A stretch of DNA of 64,000 bases. It comes from Exiguobacterium antarcticum DSM 14480. GTDB taxonomy: Bacteria > Bacillota > Bacilli > Exiguobacteriales > Exiguobacteriaceae. Of this stretch, positions 46,742 to 55,335 are shown one piece after another (within the stretch, counting starts at the first letter, position 1; each line of letters starts with the position of its first letter). The notes beneath the pieces were generated by a model, which had not been told where the DNA came from, did not search any database, and saw only the letters and a program-made list of their open reading frames with translations. The stretch covers positions 496,001-560,000 of the forward strand of contig NZ_JMKS01000005.1 in assembly GCF_000685865.1 (NCBI RefSeq), written 5' to 3'. The position numbers and the translations under genes were made by a program.

Positions 46742-47669
46742 GTTACTTGAACAATTAGCCGGTGCCGCTGGGGCACAGGTCCTGTATCCTGACCGTTTGT
46801 TACATGGTCGCGTCCGGGACGTACTGGCGACGAATAGTTTGTTTGTCGCGGGAGAACTGGCGACGTTACTTGGGTTAGAAGCTTTTTTTGATCGGGAGAC
46901 AAGTGAACTGTCTTCCGGAGAACAGCAACTGGTGTCCCTTGGACATAGCTTGTCTTTTTTGCCCAAGGTGATTTTTTTAGCAGAACCCTTTTTATTTTTG
47001 GACCAGGTCCGCAAAGCCCGTTTGATGGCTTTGTTTAAAGACATCGAACAGCGATTTTCGTGTCACATCACCTACTCGGTGACACGGCAACAACCGTTGA
47101 TCCGGAACCCTGTGCCGGAGCCTGTCATCGGGCCGGTCATCGACGAGATGTTTCGGATTCAACACCGGTATCCGTTACAGACCAAATATGCGTTATCGAT
47201 CGAACGGTTATCCTTCCACTCAGGCGAGCGGGTCGCCTTGATTGGTGCCAACGGAAGCGGGAAATCAACGCTGCTGCGTCTGCTGCTAGGGGTCGATCGT
47301 CCTCTTTACGGTAAAGTGAAGCGGACCGGTGACAAACGCTACCTACCTGCACACCCGGCACTTGCACCTGCCGTGAGCGAACGAACACTTCCGTTCACCG
47401 AACAGAAACACCGGTTGTTGGAACAAATCACTTGGACGGAAGCAGCCTATTACTTTGATGAACCGACAGCTGGTTTGACGGATTCACAACGGATGCTCTT
47501 TATTCAAAAAATGTCTGAACATCCGCAGGCATTAATCGTCTTGGCGACACATGATCCGGATGTGATCATTCATGCCACTCGAATCGTCTATCTTGTACAA
47601 GGTGAGATTGCATTTGACGGTCCGACGTCGGTGTTCACCCAGCAGAGCAGGTTATACGCATGGGATTGA
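46704..47669 (+). CDS. Fused, reciprocally degenerate ECF-type double ABC ATPase
   Basis: A 321-residue protein holding parts of two ABC domains. The N-half (residues 1-140) lacks a Walker A motif and starts near the Q-loop (VLYPDRLLHGRVRDVL), but has a signature LSSGEQQLVSLG and a Walker B with Asp lost (VIFLAEP). The C-half (about 150-321) has Walker A GANGSGKST, Walker B AYYFDEPTAGL and switch LATHDPD, but no signature; its helical domain is reduced to about 30 residues. The C-half P-loop with the N-half signature could make one composite ATP site. GGAGG lies 8 bases before the ATG at 46704. Normal EcfA and EcfA' together are about 550 residues. Confidence 0.85.
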   Translation: MPTIITNESGSLELLEQLAGAAGAQVLYPDRLLHGRVRDVLATNSLFVAGELATLLGLEAFFDRETSELSSGEQQLVSLGHSLSFLPKVIFLAEPFLFLDQVRKARLMALFKDIEQRFSCHITYSVTRQQPLIRNPVPEPVIGPVIDEMFRIQHRYPLQTKYALSIERLSFHSGERVALIGANGSGKSTLLRLLLGVDRPLYGKVKRTGDKRYLPAHPALAPAVSERTLPFTEQKHRLLEQITWTEAAYYFDEPTAGLTDSQRMLFIQKMSEHPQALIVLATHDPDVIIHATRIVYLVQGEIAFDGPTSVFTQQSRLYAWD

Positions 47670-48226
47670 TCCTATCCGCAGTCGTCGCCATCAGTGTACT
47701 TATCCTTCGTTTTGAGTCCCGTCCGGTTTCTGAACCGATGCTTCGTTTCGTAGCGCTCGTCACGGCGGCCGCAATCGCAGGACGGCTTGTGTTTTCCGGT
47801 ATCCCGAATGTGCAGCCGGCAACAGCATTAGTCCTCTTAGTAGCGGCTTGTGTCAGTCCGGTGGTCGGAACGATCGTCGGCCTGCTTGTCGTCGTGTTGA
47901 CGAGTCTGTTTTTAGGGAGCGGTCCGTTTGTATTGTTTCAAATCATGGCTTACGCAGCGATTTGTCTTGCTTGTCTCCTGCCGGGCATGCAACTCAGGTG
48001 GATGTTGTCGTTGTATGGTCTAGTCGCCGGCTTTTTGTATGGATGGATCAGTAATTTAGGTTTTTTGATTTTTACGGATTTTTCGCGAGAGGCGTTTTGG
48101 ACGTTACTGCTGTCAGGGGGTGTGTTTGACCTGATGCATGGCGTCTCGAATCTGATTTTCATCTGGTTGTTACACCCGATTTTTTTACGGATTTTGCATT
48201 CGTTTGACGGAAATCAGGGTACATAA
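47660..48226 (+). CDS. ECF transporter S component-like membrane protein
   Basis: A 188-residue protein with about six helices. The GIPNVQPATALVLLVAACVSPVVG segment and the FLYGWISNLGFL / GVFDLMHGVSNLIF helices are typical of ECF S components. It should bind the substrate in the membrane. The DUF4430 partner hints at a corrinoid or similar ligand, but no B12 riboswitch is visible, so the substrate is open. It starts 10 bases before the end of the ATPase gene. Confidence 0.8.
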   Translation: MGLILSAVVAISVLILRFESRPVSEPMLRFVALVTAAAIAGRLVFSGIPNVQPATALVLLVAACVSPVVGTIVGLLVVVLTSLFLGSGPFVLFQIMAYAAICLACLLPGMQLRWMLSLYGLVAGFLYGWISNLGFLIFTDFSREAFWTLLLSGGVFDLMHGVSNLIFIWLLHPIFLRILHSFDGNQGT

Positions 48227-48258
48227 TAAGTAATCCCATTAGATCGGAGTGAAGCGTG

Positions 48259-48633
48259 ATGATCGGTTCGGCGCTGTCCATAACTTATCTCGTGTTGTTG
48301 TTACTTATTGCGGGTTTCGGTCTGTTATTTGGAAGTATTCTGTTGCTGAAACAAACAATTCGGGGACGCTATGCGGGGTTTTACCTGATTGCAGCCGCGA
48401 TTTTTCCGGCGGCGATGCTCATCACTTCGGTCGAAGGAGGACTGGTCGGGCATCTGTTTTTTGAAACCAACCTCTTTTTATCGATTGTCGCCTGGCTGTT
48501 AGTACTCTCGAGCGGTTACATGGTCATGGTGACAGCAGCTGTCACGCTTCGGTATGTCTACCGCTATACGTCGATTCTGAAAATACTTCAAAAATGGTGG
48601 ACCCATCGTTTTCATCGTCCGAAACCGAACTGA
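48259..48633 (+). CDS. Small membrane protein at the end of the ECF-like operon
   Basis: A 124-residue protein with three to four hydrophobic helices (about residues 8-30, 38-58, 68-98) and a basic tail WWTHRFHRPKPN. I do not recognise a family. GGAG lies 9 bases before the ATG at 48259 (a GTG one codon earlier is possible). It lies 32 bases after the S component and may belong to the operon. Confidence 0.65.
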   Translation: MIGSALSITYLVLLLLIAGFGLLFGSILLLKQTIRGRYAGFYLIAAAIFPAAMLITSVEGGLVGHLFFETNLFLSIVAWLLVLSSGYMVMVTAAVTLRYVYRYTSILKILQKWWTHRFHRPKPN

Positions 48634-48645
48634 TCCAACAGCAAA

Positions 48646-49020
48646 CGGGACTGACTCATAAGTCAGGCCAAAATCAATCCTTGTGACGGACGGTTCGACA
48701 TCCTCACTTTCCATACTTTCCATGGGCGGAAGGTAAGCCGCGGCAGCCCACATTCCATGCGGTCATGCCGGGTCTTACCTATTCCTGCCGGAAGCGCCAA
48801 TCACGCTTCCTTTCCCCATAGGAGTCGAGGATGAACGTTTCCGTCCTCTATCAATCAAATGGCCGATGATTCCATCTTTCGCGGAATCATCGGCCATTTC
48901 TATGCAAATTCTTATTGTTCACGAAGGAAAAGGGAGGTGGATTTCCGGTGTTTGATCCGGAAATCCACCTCCCTTCATTCATTTTAATCGAGAGACGTCC
49001 TTATTTTTGAGTCAGCCCCG
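48646..49020. repeat. Intergenic repeat, long copy (A)
   Basis: A 375-bp non-coding element with ends CGGGACTGACTCA and TGAGTCAGCCCCG, inverted with one mismatch. Inside are the perfect hairpins GGCCGATGATTCC/GGAATCATCGGCC (about 48860-48895) and a 17-bp stem at 48932-48948/48957-48973. Bases 48646-48691 and about 48838-48941 recur at 55005-55150. It lies between convergent genes, where it may also stop transcription. No target duplication flanks it. Confidence 0.85.
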
Positions 49021-49035
49021 TTTTTTGAGTAGGTG

Positions 49036-49848
49036 TCAGCTCGAAAAAGCGGCTTCTTCTTCCGGCGTTTCTTGTTGTTGTTGATCCGGATTTTGAATTC
49101 GTCCGGTCACTTCCGTCAATAGGCGACGGGGGAGGAATTTAGCGAATGTGACCATCGCCCGGTTGCTCGCTCCAGGTACGACGACACGTTTCCCTTTGAG
49201 GGTCCCACGGTAGCCGGCGAAGGCAACGAGATGCGACGGCATACTTTTGAACGGTAACGTGATTTGGGCACGATCAAAAAAGTTCGTATCGGTTGGTCCA
49301 GGGCAGAGGCATGTGACCGTGACACCAGAACCATCCAGTTCCGAGGCAAGCGCTTCTGAAAACGACAAGACATAGGCTTTTGTCGCGTAGTAGACACTCA
49401 TGTAAGGACCAGGCATGAAGGCAGCGACAGAAGCGACGTTCAAGATGCGACCAAACCCGCGATCAATCATGCCCGGTACTAAGCGCTTCGTCAGTTCCGT
49501 CAAGGCGACGACGTTGACGTGAATCGAATTGATGTCTTCCGATGGATCAATTTCCGCAAAACGGCCTGACGTCGCAAATCCCGCATTGTTGAATAATAAA
49601 TCAATCGTCAGTTCATGTTCTTCCAGGTAACTGAGGACATGGGAGACACTGTCCGGTTGTGAGAGATCTGCCGCAAACGTATACGCTTTGATTTGATAGC
49701 GTTTTTCAAGGACATGTTTTAATTCTGTTAATTTTTTTTCGTTTCGGGCGATCAAGACACAATCAAAACCGTCGCGTGCCGCCAATACCGCCAGATCAAG
49801 ACCGATTCCACCTGAAGCACCTGTAATCAAAGCTGTTTTTCGTAACAT
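49036..49848 (-). CDS. Short-chain dehydrogenase (YqjQ-like)
   Basis: A 270-residue classical SDR: cofactor site TGASGGIGLDLA, NNAGF, and catalytic Ser and Tyr-x-x-x-Lys in NVASVAAFMPGPYMSVYYATKAYV. B. subtilis yqjQ lies in the same neighbourhood. The substrate is unknown. The Gln/Glu-rich C-terminal tail (QQQQETPEEEAAF) is extra to the fold. Confidence 0.87.
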   Translation of the reverse strand: MLRKTALITGASGGIGLDLAVLAARDGFDCVLIARNEKKLTELKHVLEKRYQIKAYTFAADLSQPDSVSHVLSYLEEHELTIDLLFNNAGFATSGRFAEIDPSEDINSIHVNVVALTELTKRLVPGMIDRGFGRILNVASVAAFMPGPYMSVYYATKAYVLSFSEALASELDGSGVTVTCLCPGPTDTNFFDRAQITLPFKSMPSHLVAFAGYRGTLKGKRVVVPGASNRAMVTFAKFLPRRLLTEVTGRIQNPDQQQQETPEEEAAFSS

Positions 49849-50004
49849 ATTAAATCCTCCATTCGATTGATAACTGATTCTCTAATCTGTATCTTTCCCT
49901 ATTGTTCCCTTGATTCCTGCTCGATAAGCATCTCCTTTTGGAAGTCATGCCATTCGCTGTATGATAAGGTCAGTGAAACAATCACAGAAAGTGAGTGGAG
50001 CAGC

Positions 50005-51465
50005 TTGAGAAAAAATGTCACGATTGCCTTATTGTTAGCTACGTTTTTAGCAGCCATTGAAGGAACGATTGTCGCGACGGCGACACCTGTCATGGCGAGT
50101 GAACTAAATGGAGCAAAACTCGTCAGTTGGATTTTTGCCGGATTTTTACTATTCATGGCGGTCTCGACCCCGATTTATGGGAAGATGGCCGACTTATACG
50201 GCAGAAAACGTGTCTTGCTGTTTGGAATCGGCGTTTTTACAGTCGCATCGCTCGCGTGTGGTCTGGCCCAGACGATGGAAACCTTGATTCTATTCCGCGC
50301 CGCGCAAGGGATCGGAGCCGGTGCTGTCTTGCCGATTGCGATGACGATCATCGGGGATTTGTATACATACGAAGAACGGGGGAAAATTCAAGGGATCTTA
50401 AGTGCGGTTTGGGGAATTTCCGGTGTCGCAGGTCCACTGGTCGGTGGGTTTTTAGTCGAGACATTGTCCTGGCGCTACATTTTCTTACTGAACGTGCCGT
50501 TCGCCCTGATTTCATTTGTCATGATTGTGGTCTTTTATAAAGAAACGGTCACGGAAACGTCGCGTAAGATCGATTATCGGGGCGCCGTCTTGTTTGCGAC
50601 CGGCATGAGTGCCCTATTGTATGGATTATTATCCGGTAGTGAATCGGAAAACTTTTTCCGTCCCCTCATATTAATCAGTTTTGCCGTAAGTGCCGGACTT
50701 TTATTTTGGTTTTACCGGGTTGAAAAAAAGGCGACGGATCCCTTGTTGCCACCAGCCGTCATTCGCCATCCGGTGATTCTGGTCATCAATTTGGCTGTGT
50801 TCTTTTCGGCTTGGGTTCTCGTATCGATGTCAGCGTACATTCCGATTTTTGCTCAAGGTGTGTTAGGGAAAAGTCCAACCGAAGCAGGATTCATGTTGAT
50901 GCCGTTATCCTTATTTTGGACGATTACGGCCATCATCGGCGGACGGACGATTGGGATTGCCTCACCACGTTACCGGACGATGACCGGAATGGGCCTGTTG
51001 GTCATCGGGATGCTGATTCTAATCTCGATCAGTCGAGAGTCGAGTGATGTGTTCATTTATCTGGCGGTTTCCCTGATTGGCATTGGATTTGGTCTGGCAC
51101 AACCGGTCTTCATGGTCGTCTTGCAGACATCTGTCGATTGGTCACTTCGTGGGTCAGCGACTGCCGTCAACTCCTTTTTGAGTACGACGGGTCAAACCCT
51201 TGGCGTTGCCTTGTTTGGTACGTTGTTTAACCTCTCGATCATCCAGGCTTTTTCCGATTCACCACTCTTGACAGGGTACGCGATCGATCCTTTTTTCCAG
51301 TCTGGAACAGCAAGTAAGTACGGAACAGATGTTCAGGTGGCAGCAGAACAAGCGTTAGCAAACGGGTTACACCTCGTGTTCATCGGAGGACTCGTCTGTG
51401 CGGTTCTTGCCTTTTTGATGACGTTCCGTCTGCCGAAAGTGCGTCCGGAAGATCCGACTAATTAA
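50005..51465 (+). CDS. DHA2-family multidrug MFS transporter
   Basis: A 486-residue protein with about 14 membrane helices. It shows motif A GKMADLYGRKRVLLFG, the motif C-like segment GISGVAGPLVGGFL, and FRAAQGIGAGAVLPIAMT, as in the EmrB/QacA group of proton-driven exporters. The start TTG at 50005 has GTGGAG upstream; a longer in-frame stretch back to 49867 has no ribosome site. It is monocistronic, followed by a terminator. The substrate is unknown. Confidence 0.88.
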   Translation: MRKNVTIALLLATFLAAIEGTIVATATPVMASELNGAKLVSWIFAGFLLFMAVSTPIYGKMADLYGRKRVLLFGIGVFTVASLACGLAQTMETLILFRAAQGIGAGAVLPIAMTIIGDLYTYEERGKIQGILSAVWGISGVAGPLVGGFLVETLSWRYIFLLNVPFALISFVMIVVFYKETVTETSRKIDYRGAVLFATGMSALLYGLLSGSESENFFRPLILISFAVSAGLLFWFYRVEKKATDPLLPPAVIRHPVILVINLAVFFSAWVLVSMSAYIPIFAQGVLGKSPTEAGFMLMPLSLFWTITAIIGGRTIGIASPRYRTMTGMGLLVIGMLILISISRESSDVFIYLAVSLIGIGFGLAQPVFMVVLQTSVDWSLRGSATAVNSFLSTTGQTLGVALFGTLFNLSIIQAFSDSPLLTGYAIDPFFQSGTASKYGTDVQVAAEQALANGLHLVFIGGLVCAVLAFLMTFRLPKVRPEDPTN

Positions 51466-51474
51466 AAACACCAA

Positions 51475-51504
51475 CGAGATGTCCTTTTTTAAAAGGGCGT
51501 CTCG
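51475..51504. terminator. Terminator between the DHA2 and DMT genes
   Basis: A 14-bp stem CGAGATGTCCTTTT with AAAAGGGCGTCTCG, allowing G-U pairs. The T-tract is part of the stem. Confidence 0.65.
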
Positions 51505-51519
51505 CTAGCGTGAGTCTGT

Positions 51520-52413
51520 TCATTCAGAAGTCGTGGCAGCCTTTTGGTTGGCAAATTGTTCGCGGATGTCTTGTTCATTTCGACGGAGGAATAACCCGAT
51601 TCCAATCAGTAATAAAGAAGCACCGGTGATTTGGATCCAGGTCAACGACTCTTGGAACAGGAAATACCCGAAAATCATCCCCCAGACGGCTTCACCGAGA
51701 ATCGTGATGCTGACGATGCTGGCACTGACCCGTGACAAGGCCCAGTTGAATAGGTTATGGCCAAGTAACGTTGGAAAGACGGCCAGCAAAATATAAATGC
51801 GCCAATCGATTTGGAACGCAGCAACTAAGTTGACGGATTGAATGAGCGAAAAAAGTAACAGGACGATGGAAGCGACGGCATAGACACCAAACGAATATGT
51901 ATTGGTCGAGACACTTGTCCGGACGTGTTGTCCAAGCAACCAGTAACCGGCGACAAGGATTGTCGCAAGTAACGCCAGTCCATCTCCAATCAAGGCCCGA
52001 GGACCAACTGCGATATCACCATAGGCGACAAGTCCACCCCCTAGTAGGGCGATACCTACAAAAAATAAGGCCTTCCGCGAAGGATGTTGTTTAAAGAAAA
52101 TCGCGTTGCCGATTAAAACAAAAATCGGGCTGGCGGTCACGAAGAGCGTCGAGCTGGCAACTGTCGTATAATCAAGGGAAAGAAACCAGAGCCAAAAGTG
52201 ACCCGCTAAGAGAATACCACTCAAGATCATATGCCGGATCGTCGTTGAGCTGAGGCTCAGCAATTCTTTTAAGTGGATCAACGGCAACAGCAATAATGTT
52301 GAAAACAACATCCGGAAAAAAGCGACGGCTTCAATCGGCGTTTCGGCCCACTTGACGAAAATGGCCGATGTTGAGATGAAAAAGAGTGCCATGAATAAAG
52401 TGAAATAGGGCAT
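51520..52413 (-). CDS. EamA-family (DMT) transporter
   Basis: A 297-residue protein with ten membrane helices in two EamA repeats, e.g. FISTSAIFVKWAETPIEAVAFFRM in the first and SIVSITILGEAVWGMIFGYFLF in the second. Members export amino acids or other metabolites; the substrate is unknown. The ATG at 52413 follows GGAGG; the frame extends upstream into topB sequence, which is not used. Confidence 0.88.
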   Translation of the reverse strand: MPYFTLFMALFFISTSAIFVKWAETPIEAVAFFRMLFSTLLLLPLIHLKELLSLSSTTIRHMILSGILLAGHFWLWFLSLDYTTVASSTLFVTASPIFVLIGNAIFFKQHPSRKALFFVGIALLGGGLVAYGDIAVGPRALIGDGLALLATILVAGYWLLGQHVRTSVSTNTYSFGVYAVASIVLLLFSLIQSVNLVAAFQIDWRIYILLAVFPTLLGHNLFNWALSRVSASIVSITILGEAVWGMIFGYFLFQESLTWIQITGASLLLIGIGLFLRRNEQDIREQFANQKAATTSE

Positions 52414-52456
52414 GAGAACCTCCGCGTGTCTGAAGTAAGGGAATGAGGGTGAATCA

Positions 52457-54574
52457 ATGCAATTAATCATTGCGGAAAAACCAAAACAAGCTGAAAAACT
52501 TGCAGTACCATATCCATCGGTCAAACGAGACGGATACATTGAGATCAAGCCGTGCGAACGTTTTCCCGCGGGCGCGAAACTTGCGTATGCCGTCGGACAT
52601 TTGTGCGAATTGCAAGAGCCGGCGCATTATGACGCCAAATGGAAACGATGGAATTATGATCATCTTCCGATCATTCCGGAACGGTTTGATTACCGGTTGT
52701 CCCGTGGAAAAAGCAAAGCGTTTCAAGTCATCAAAAAATTACTGAATGAACGAACGACAACTTCCATCATTATAGCATCGGATGCCGAGCGAGAGGGAGA
52801 GGCAATTGTCCGATTGATTCTCCGGCTTGCGAATAACGCCAAACCGATCCAACGCCTTTGGATTTCCAGTCTGACACCACAAGCCGTCGATCATGGGTTT
52901 GCGAATTTATTAGACGGGAAGGAAACAGAAAACTTATTCCATGAAGCGATGAGCCGTGCCTGTGCTGACTGGTTGATCGGGATGAATGCGTCCCGCGCCT
53001 ATACGACGCTCCTGAAGAAAAAAGGAATTGCCGATGTTTTTTCATTGGGACGGGTCCAGACGCCGACCTTATCGTTGATCGTCGAGCGGGAAAAACAGAT
53101 TGAAACGTTCCGACCGGAAACCTTTTTTGAGGTCGAAGCGGATTTCGCGCGTTACAAAGGGAAGTACATCAATGCGAAAAAACAGACAAAGATTACAGAC
53201 CGCGAGTTGGCAGAGAACATCGTAGCGCGGACGAAGGGAACGGCCGTCGTCGCGACGATTGATAAAACGGAACAAGTGGAAAAACCGCCGTTTTGGTTCA
53301 GCTTATCGCTGCTGCAAACGGAAGCCAGCCGGCGTTTTGGCTTAGGAGCAAAAGAGACGCTCGATATCGCCCAAAAACTCTATATCCGGGGCTGGATCAG
53401 TTATCCGCGGACCGATTCATCGTTTGTCTCAAAAGACGAAGCGAGTCAATTTCCGGTGATTTTAAAGCGACTGCTCAAGCAACCGGAATATACGGAATTG
53501 ACGGATATTGTGACACAAAACATCACGAACAATAAACGCTATGTCAATTCAGCAAAGGTCAGTGATCACTACGCGATCATCCCAACGGAAGAGGCGGGCG
53601 CAGTTGCCAAGTTATCTGGACGTGATGCACAAGTCTATGACTTGATCGTCCGGCGATTTTTAGCAGCATTTGCACCAGATGCCCGGTCTGAGAAAACGGA
53701 GATCATCACGGAACGTGAGCAGGACCGGTTCATCACAAAAGGAAGCCGATCGCTTGAGCTCGGATTCAAACAAGTCTTGAAAATCGAAGCAAAAGAGCTG
53801 GATTTACCGGCAGTCGAAATCGGACAACAGATGCCGATCAAAAGTGCCAAACTGTTAGAAAAACAAACGGAACCACCCAAACGGTATACGGAAGGAACGT
53901 TGATTCTTGGCATGAAGACGGCCGGGAAAGTTCTCGAAAACGAACTCCAAGCCATCATGAAGGAGATTGAGGGACTCGGAACAGAAGCGACACGAGCCGG
54001 CATCATTGACGGGCTGAAGCGCCGCGACTATATTCAGGTCAAGAAAAAAGAAATCCATCCGACGGCAAAAGGACGGATTTTGATCGAAGCCGTCAGCGGA
54101 AGTATCCTTGCCTCACCGGAGATGACGGCGAAGTGGGAAAGTCGTCTGGATCAGATTGGCAAAGGGGAAGCATCAGCCGCCCAGTTCGTGGAACAAGCGA
54201 AAAAATTATCGCAACACCTGGTCGAAGACGCGAAAACACGTGTCGAGCAGCTGGACGTCGACCCGAGTCAAGTCCCGGCCAAACGGGCACGGGGCGCGAC
54301 GAACCGTCCGGTCGGTATCTGTCCCGTCTGTCAGGCGGAACTGCTTGATCGTGGAAAATTTTACGGTTGTAGTGCCTATCAGAAAAACAACTGTGGATTT
54401 ACGTTGCCGAAAACGATTCTTGGCGCCCGTCTGACACAAACAGAATTAAAAAAGGTATTGGCTAATGAGAAAACAAAACCACTTGAGATGAAGAAGAACG
54501 GACGGACGTTCCGGGCGATGTTATATCTGGAACAGAATCAGCTGAAGTTCGAGTTCGTGAAGGGAGAATCTTGA
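52457..54574 (+). CDS. topB: DNA topoisomerase III
   Basis: A 705-residue type IA topoisomerase. The Toprim domain (LIIAEKPKQAEKLA, ASDAEREGE) is followed by the active tyrosine in GWISYPRTDSSFVS and a C-terminal zinc finger CPVCQAELLDRGKFYGCSAY. It relaxes and decatenates DNA by passing single strands. ATG with GAGGGTG upstream. The next gene overlaps by one base. Confidence 0.95.
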   Translation: MQLIIAEKPKQAEKLAVPYPSVKRDGYIEIKPCERFPAGAKLAYAVGHLCELQEPAHYDAKWKRWNYDHLPIIPERFDYRLSRGKSKAFQVIKKLLNERTTTSIIIASDAEREGEAIVRLILRLANNAKPIQRLWISSLTPQAVDHGFANLLDGKETENLFHEAMSRACADWLIGMNASRAYTTLLKKKGIADVFSLGRVQTPTLSLIVEREKQIETFRPETFFEVEADFARYKGKYINAKKQTKITDRELAENIVARTKGTAVVATIDKTEQVEKPPFWFSLSLLQTEASRRFGLGAKETLDIAQKLYIRGWISYPRTDSSFVSKDEASQFPVILKRLLKQPEYTELTDIVTQNITNNKRYVNSAKVSDHYAIIPTEEAGAVAKLSGRDAQVYDLIVRRFLAAFAPDARSEKTEIITEREQDRFITKGSRSLELGFKQVLKIEAKELDLPAVEIGQQMPIKSAKLLEKQTEPPKRYTEGTLILGMKTAGKVLENELQAIMKEIEGLGTEATRAGIIDGLKRRDYIQVKKKEIHPTAKGRILIEAVSGSILASPEMTAKWESRLDQIGKGEASAAQFVEQAKKLSQHLVEDAKTRVEQLDVDPSQVPAKRARGATNRPVGICPVCQAELLDRGKFYGCSAYQKNNCGFTLPKTILGARLTQTELKKVLANEKTKPLEMKKNGRTFRAMLYLEQNQLKFEFVKGES

Positions 54575-54990
54575 TGTATTACGATTTGATGGAAAATAAA
54601 ACGTTTATCCCAACGTTTGAACGCTTTTTGAAGGAAGGGACGAAACTGACCGTCTGGTTTCCGAACGACGTGACGGTCGGACCGGCGGATGAGTTGATCG
54701 GAGAAGCCGAAGAGTTATTCGGGGTGACGGCGGAAGTCATCGATGATCCGCAATCTTATGGAAAAACATTGTTGTTGCCGTACTTGACGGAACGCGAGAC
54801 ACGAGATGATGATTTTGTGCGTTATGAAACAGTCATGACGGAAGAAGTCAAAGCGATTTTACGGGAACTGACGTTACCGATGATGACAGACGGTGACTTC
54901 GCCGTCCTCTATTCCTATCAGATTGATCTACCGGATGGATTTTTATTCGTCGAGGATTGGTTTAATGCGGAAGTTTCGTTAAAAAACTGA
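54574..54990 (+). CDS. Unknown 138-residue protein coupled to topB
   Basis: I do not recognise a family. The protein is acidic (many Asp and Glu), without signal peptide or membrane helices, and probably a compact alpha/beta fold (TFERFLKEGTKLTVWFPNDV, LLLPYLTERETRDDDF, FLFVEDWFNAE). AGGGAG precedes the ATG, which overlaps the topB stop, so it is translated with topB and may work with it or simply share its transcript. Confidence 0.75.
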   Translation: MYYDLMENKTFIPTFERFLKEGTKLTVWFPNDVTVGPADELIGEAEELFGVTAEVIDDPQSYGKTLLLPYLTERETRDDDFVRYETVMTEEVKAILRELTLPMMTDGDFAVLYSYQIDLPDGFLFVEDWFNAEVSLKN

Positions 54991-55335
54991 TAAAAAATAA
55001 ACGTGGGGCTGACTCATAAGTCAGGTCAAAATCAATCCTTGTAACGGACGTTTCCACCCTCCATCAATCAAATGGCCGATGATCCTATCTTTTAAGGGGT
55101 CATCGGCCATTTCTATGCAAATTCGTATTGTTCACGAAGGAAAAGTGAGGTGGATTTTTCCAAAAAGGAAGCAAATACGCCAGTTTTTTGACATCTGTTT
55201 GTAACATACAACCGTTTAGATTAAAGTTGGATGAAAAGTAATGTTTTTTGAGCATATTTAGTGGAATTCAGTTCAAAAGCTTTAAAATGGAGTGTAGAAT
55301 CGAACACATGTTACATCAGAGAAGGAGGAAAATGA
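54991..55335. other. Intergenic region before the sensor kinase
   Basis: About 345 bases. The first half is repeat copy B. The second half is AT-rich with a TTGACA at 55188-55193 lacking a well-spaced -10, so the kinase promoter was not located. No reading frame seen. Confidence 0.5.
55003..55160. repeat. Intergenic repeat, short copy (B)
   Basis: Matches copy A at the GGGGCTGACTCATAAGTCAGG end and in the block from ATCAATCAAATGGCCGATGA to AAGTGAGGTGGATTT, but lacks the roughly 146-bp middle of A, the 3' hairpin and the inverted right end. The inner GGCCGATGA/TCATCGGCC hairpin is kept, although its top differs from A. Confidence 0.85.

Noticed and set aside
44762-48633. B12 riboswitch control of the ECF-like operon
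   Set aside because: There are only 5 bases between rnz and the first gene and no B12-box sequence was seen upstream of rnz, so cobalamin remains a guess.
48646-49020. MITE insertion, suggested by inverted GGGGCTGACTCA ends
   Set aside because: No target-site duplication is visible at the ends and other copies lack one end, so a transposon origin is not supported.
55188-55222. Promoter of the sensor kinase from the TTGACA at 55188
   Set aside because: No -10-like hexamer lies at 16-18 bp; TAACAT is only about 9 bp away and TAGATT about 23 bp.
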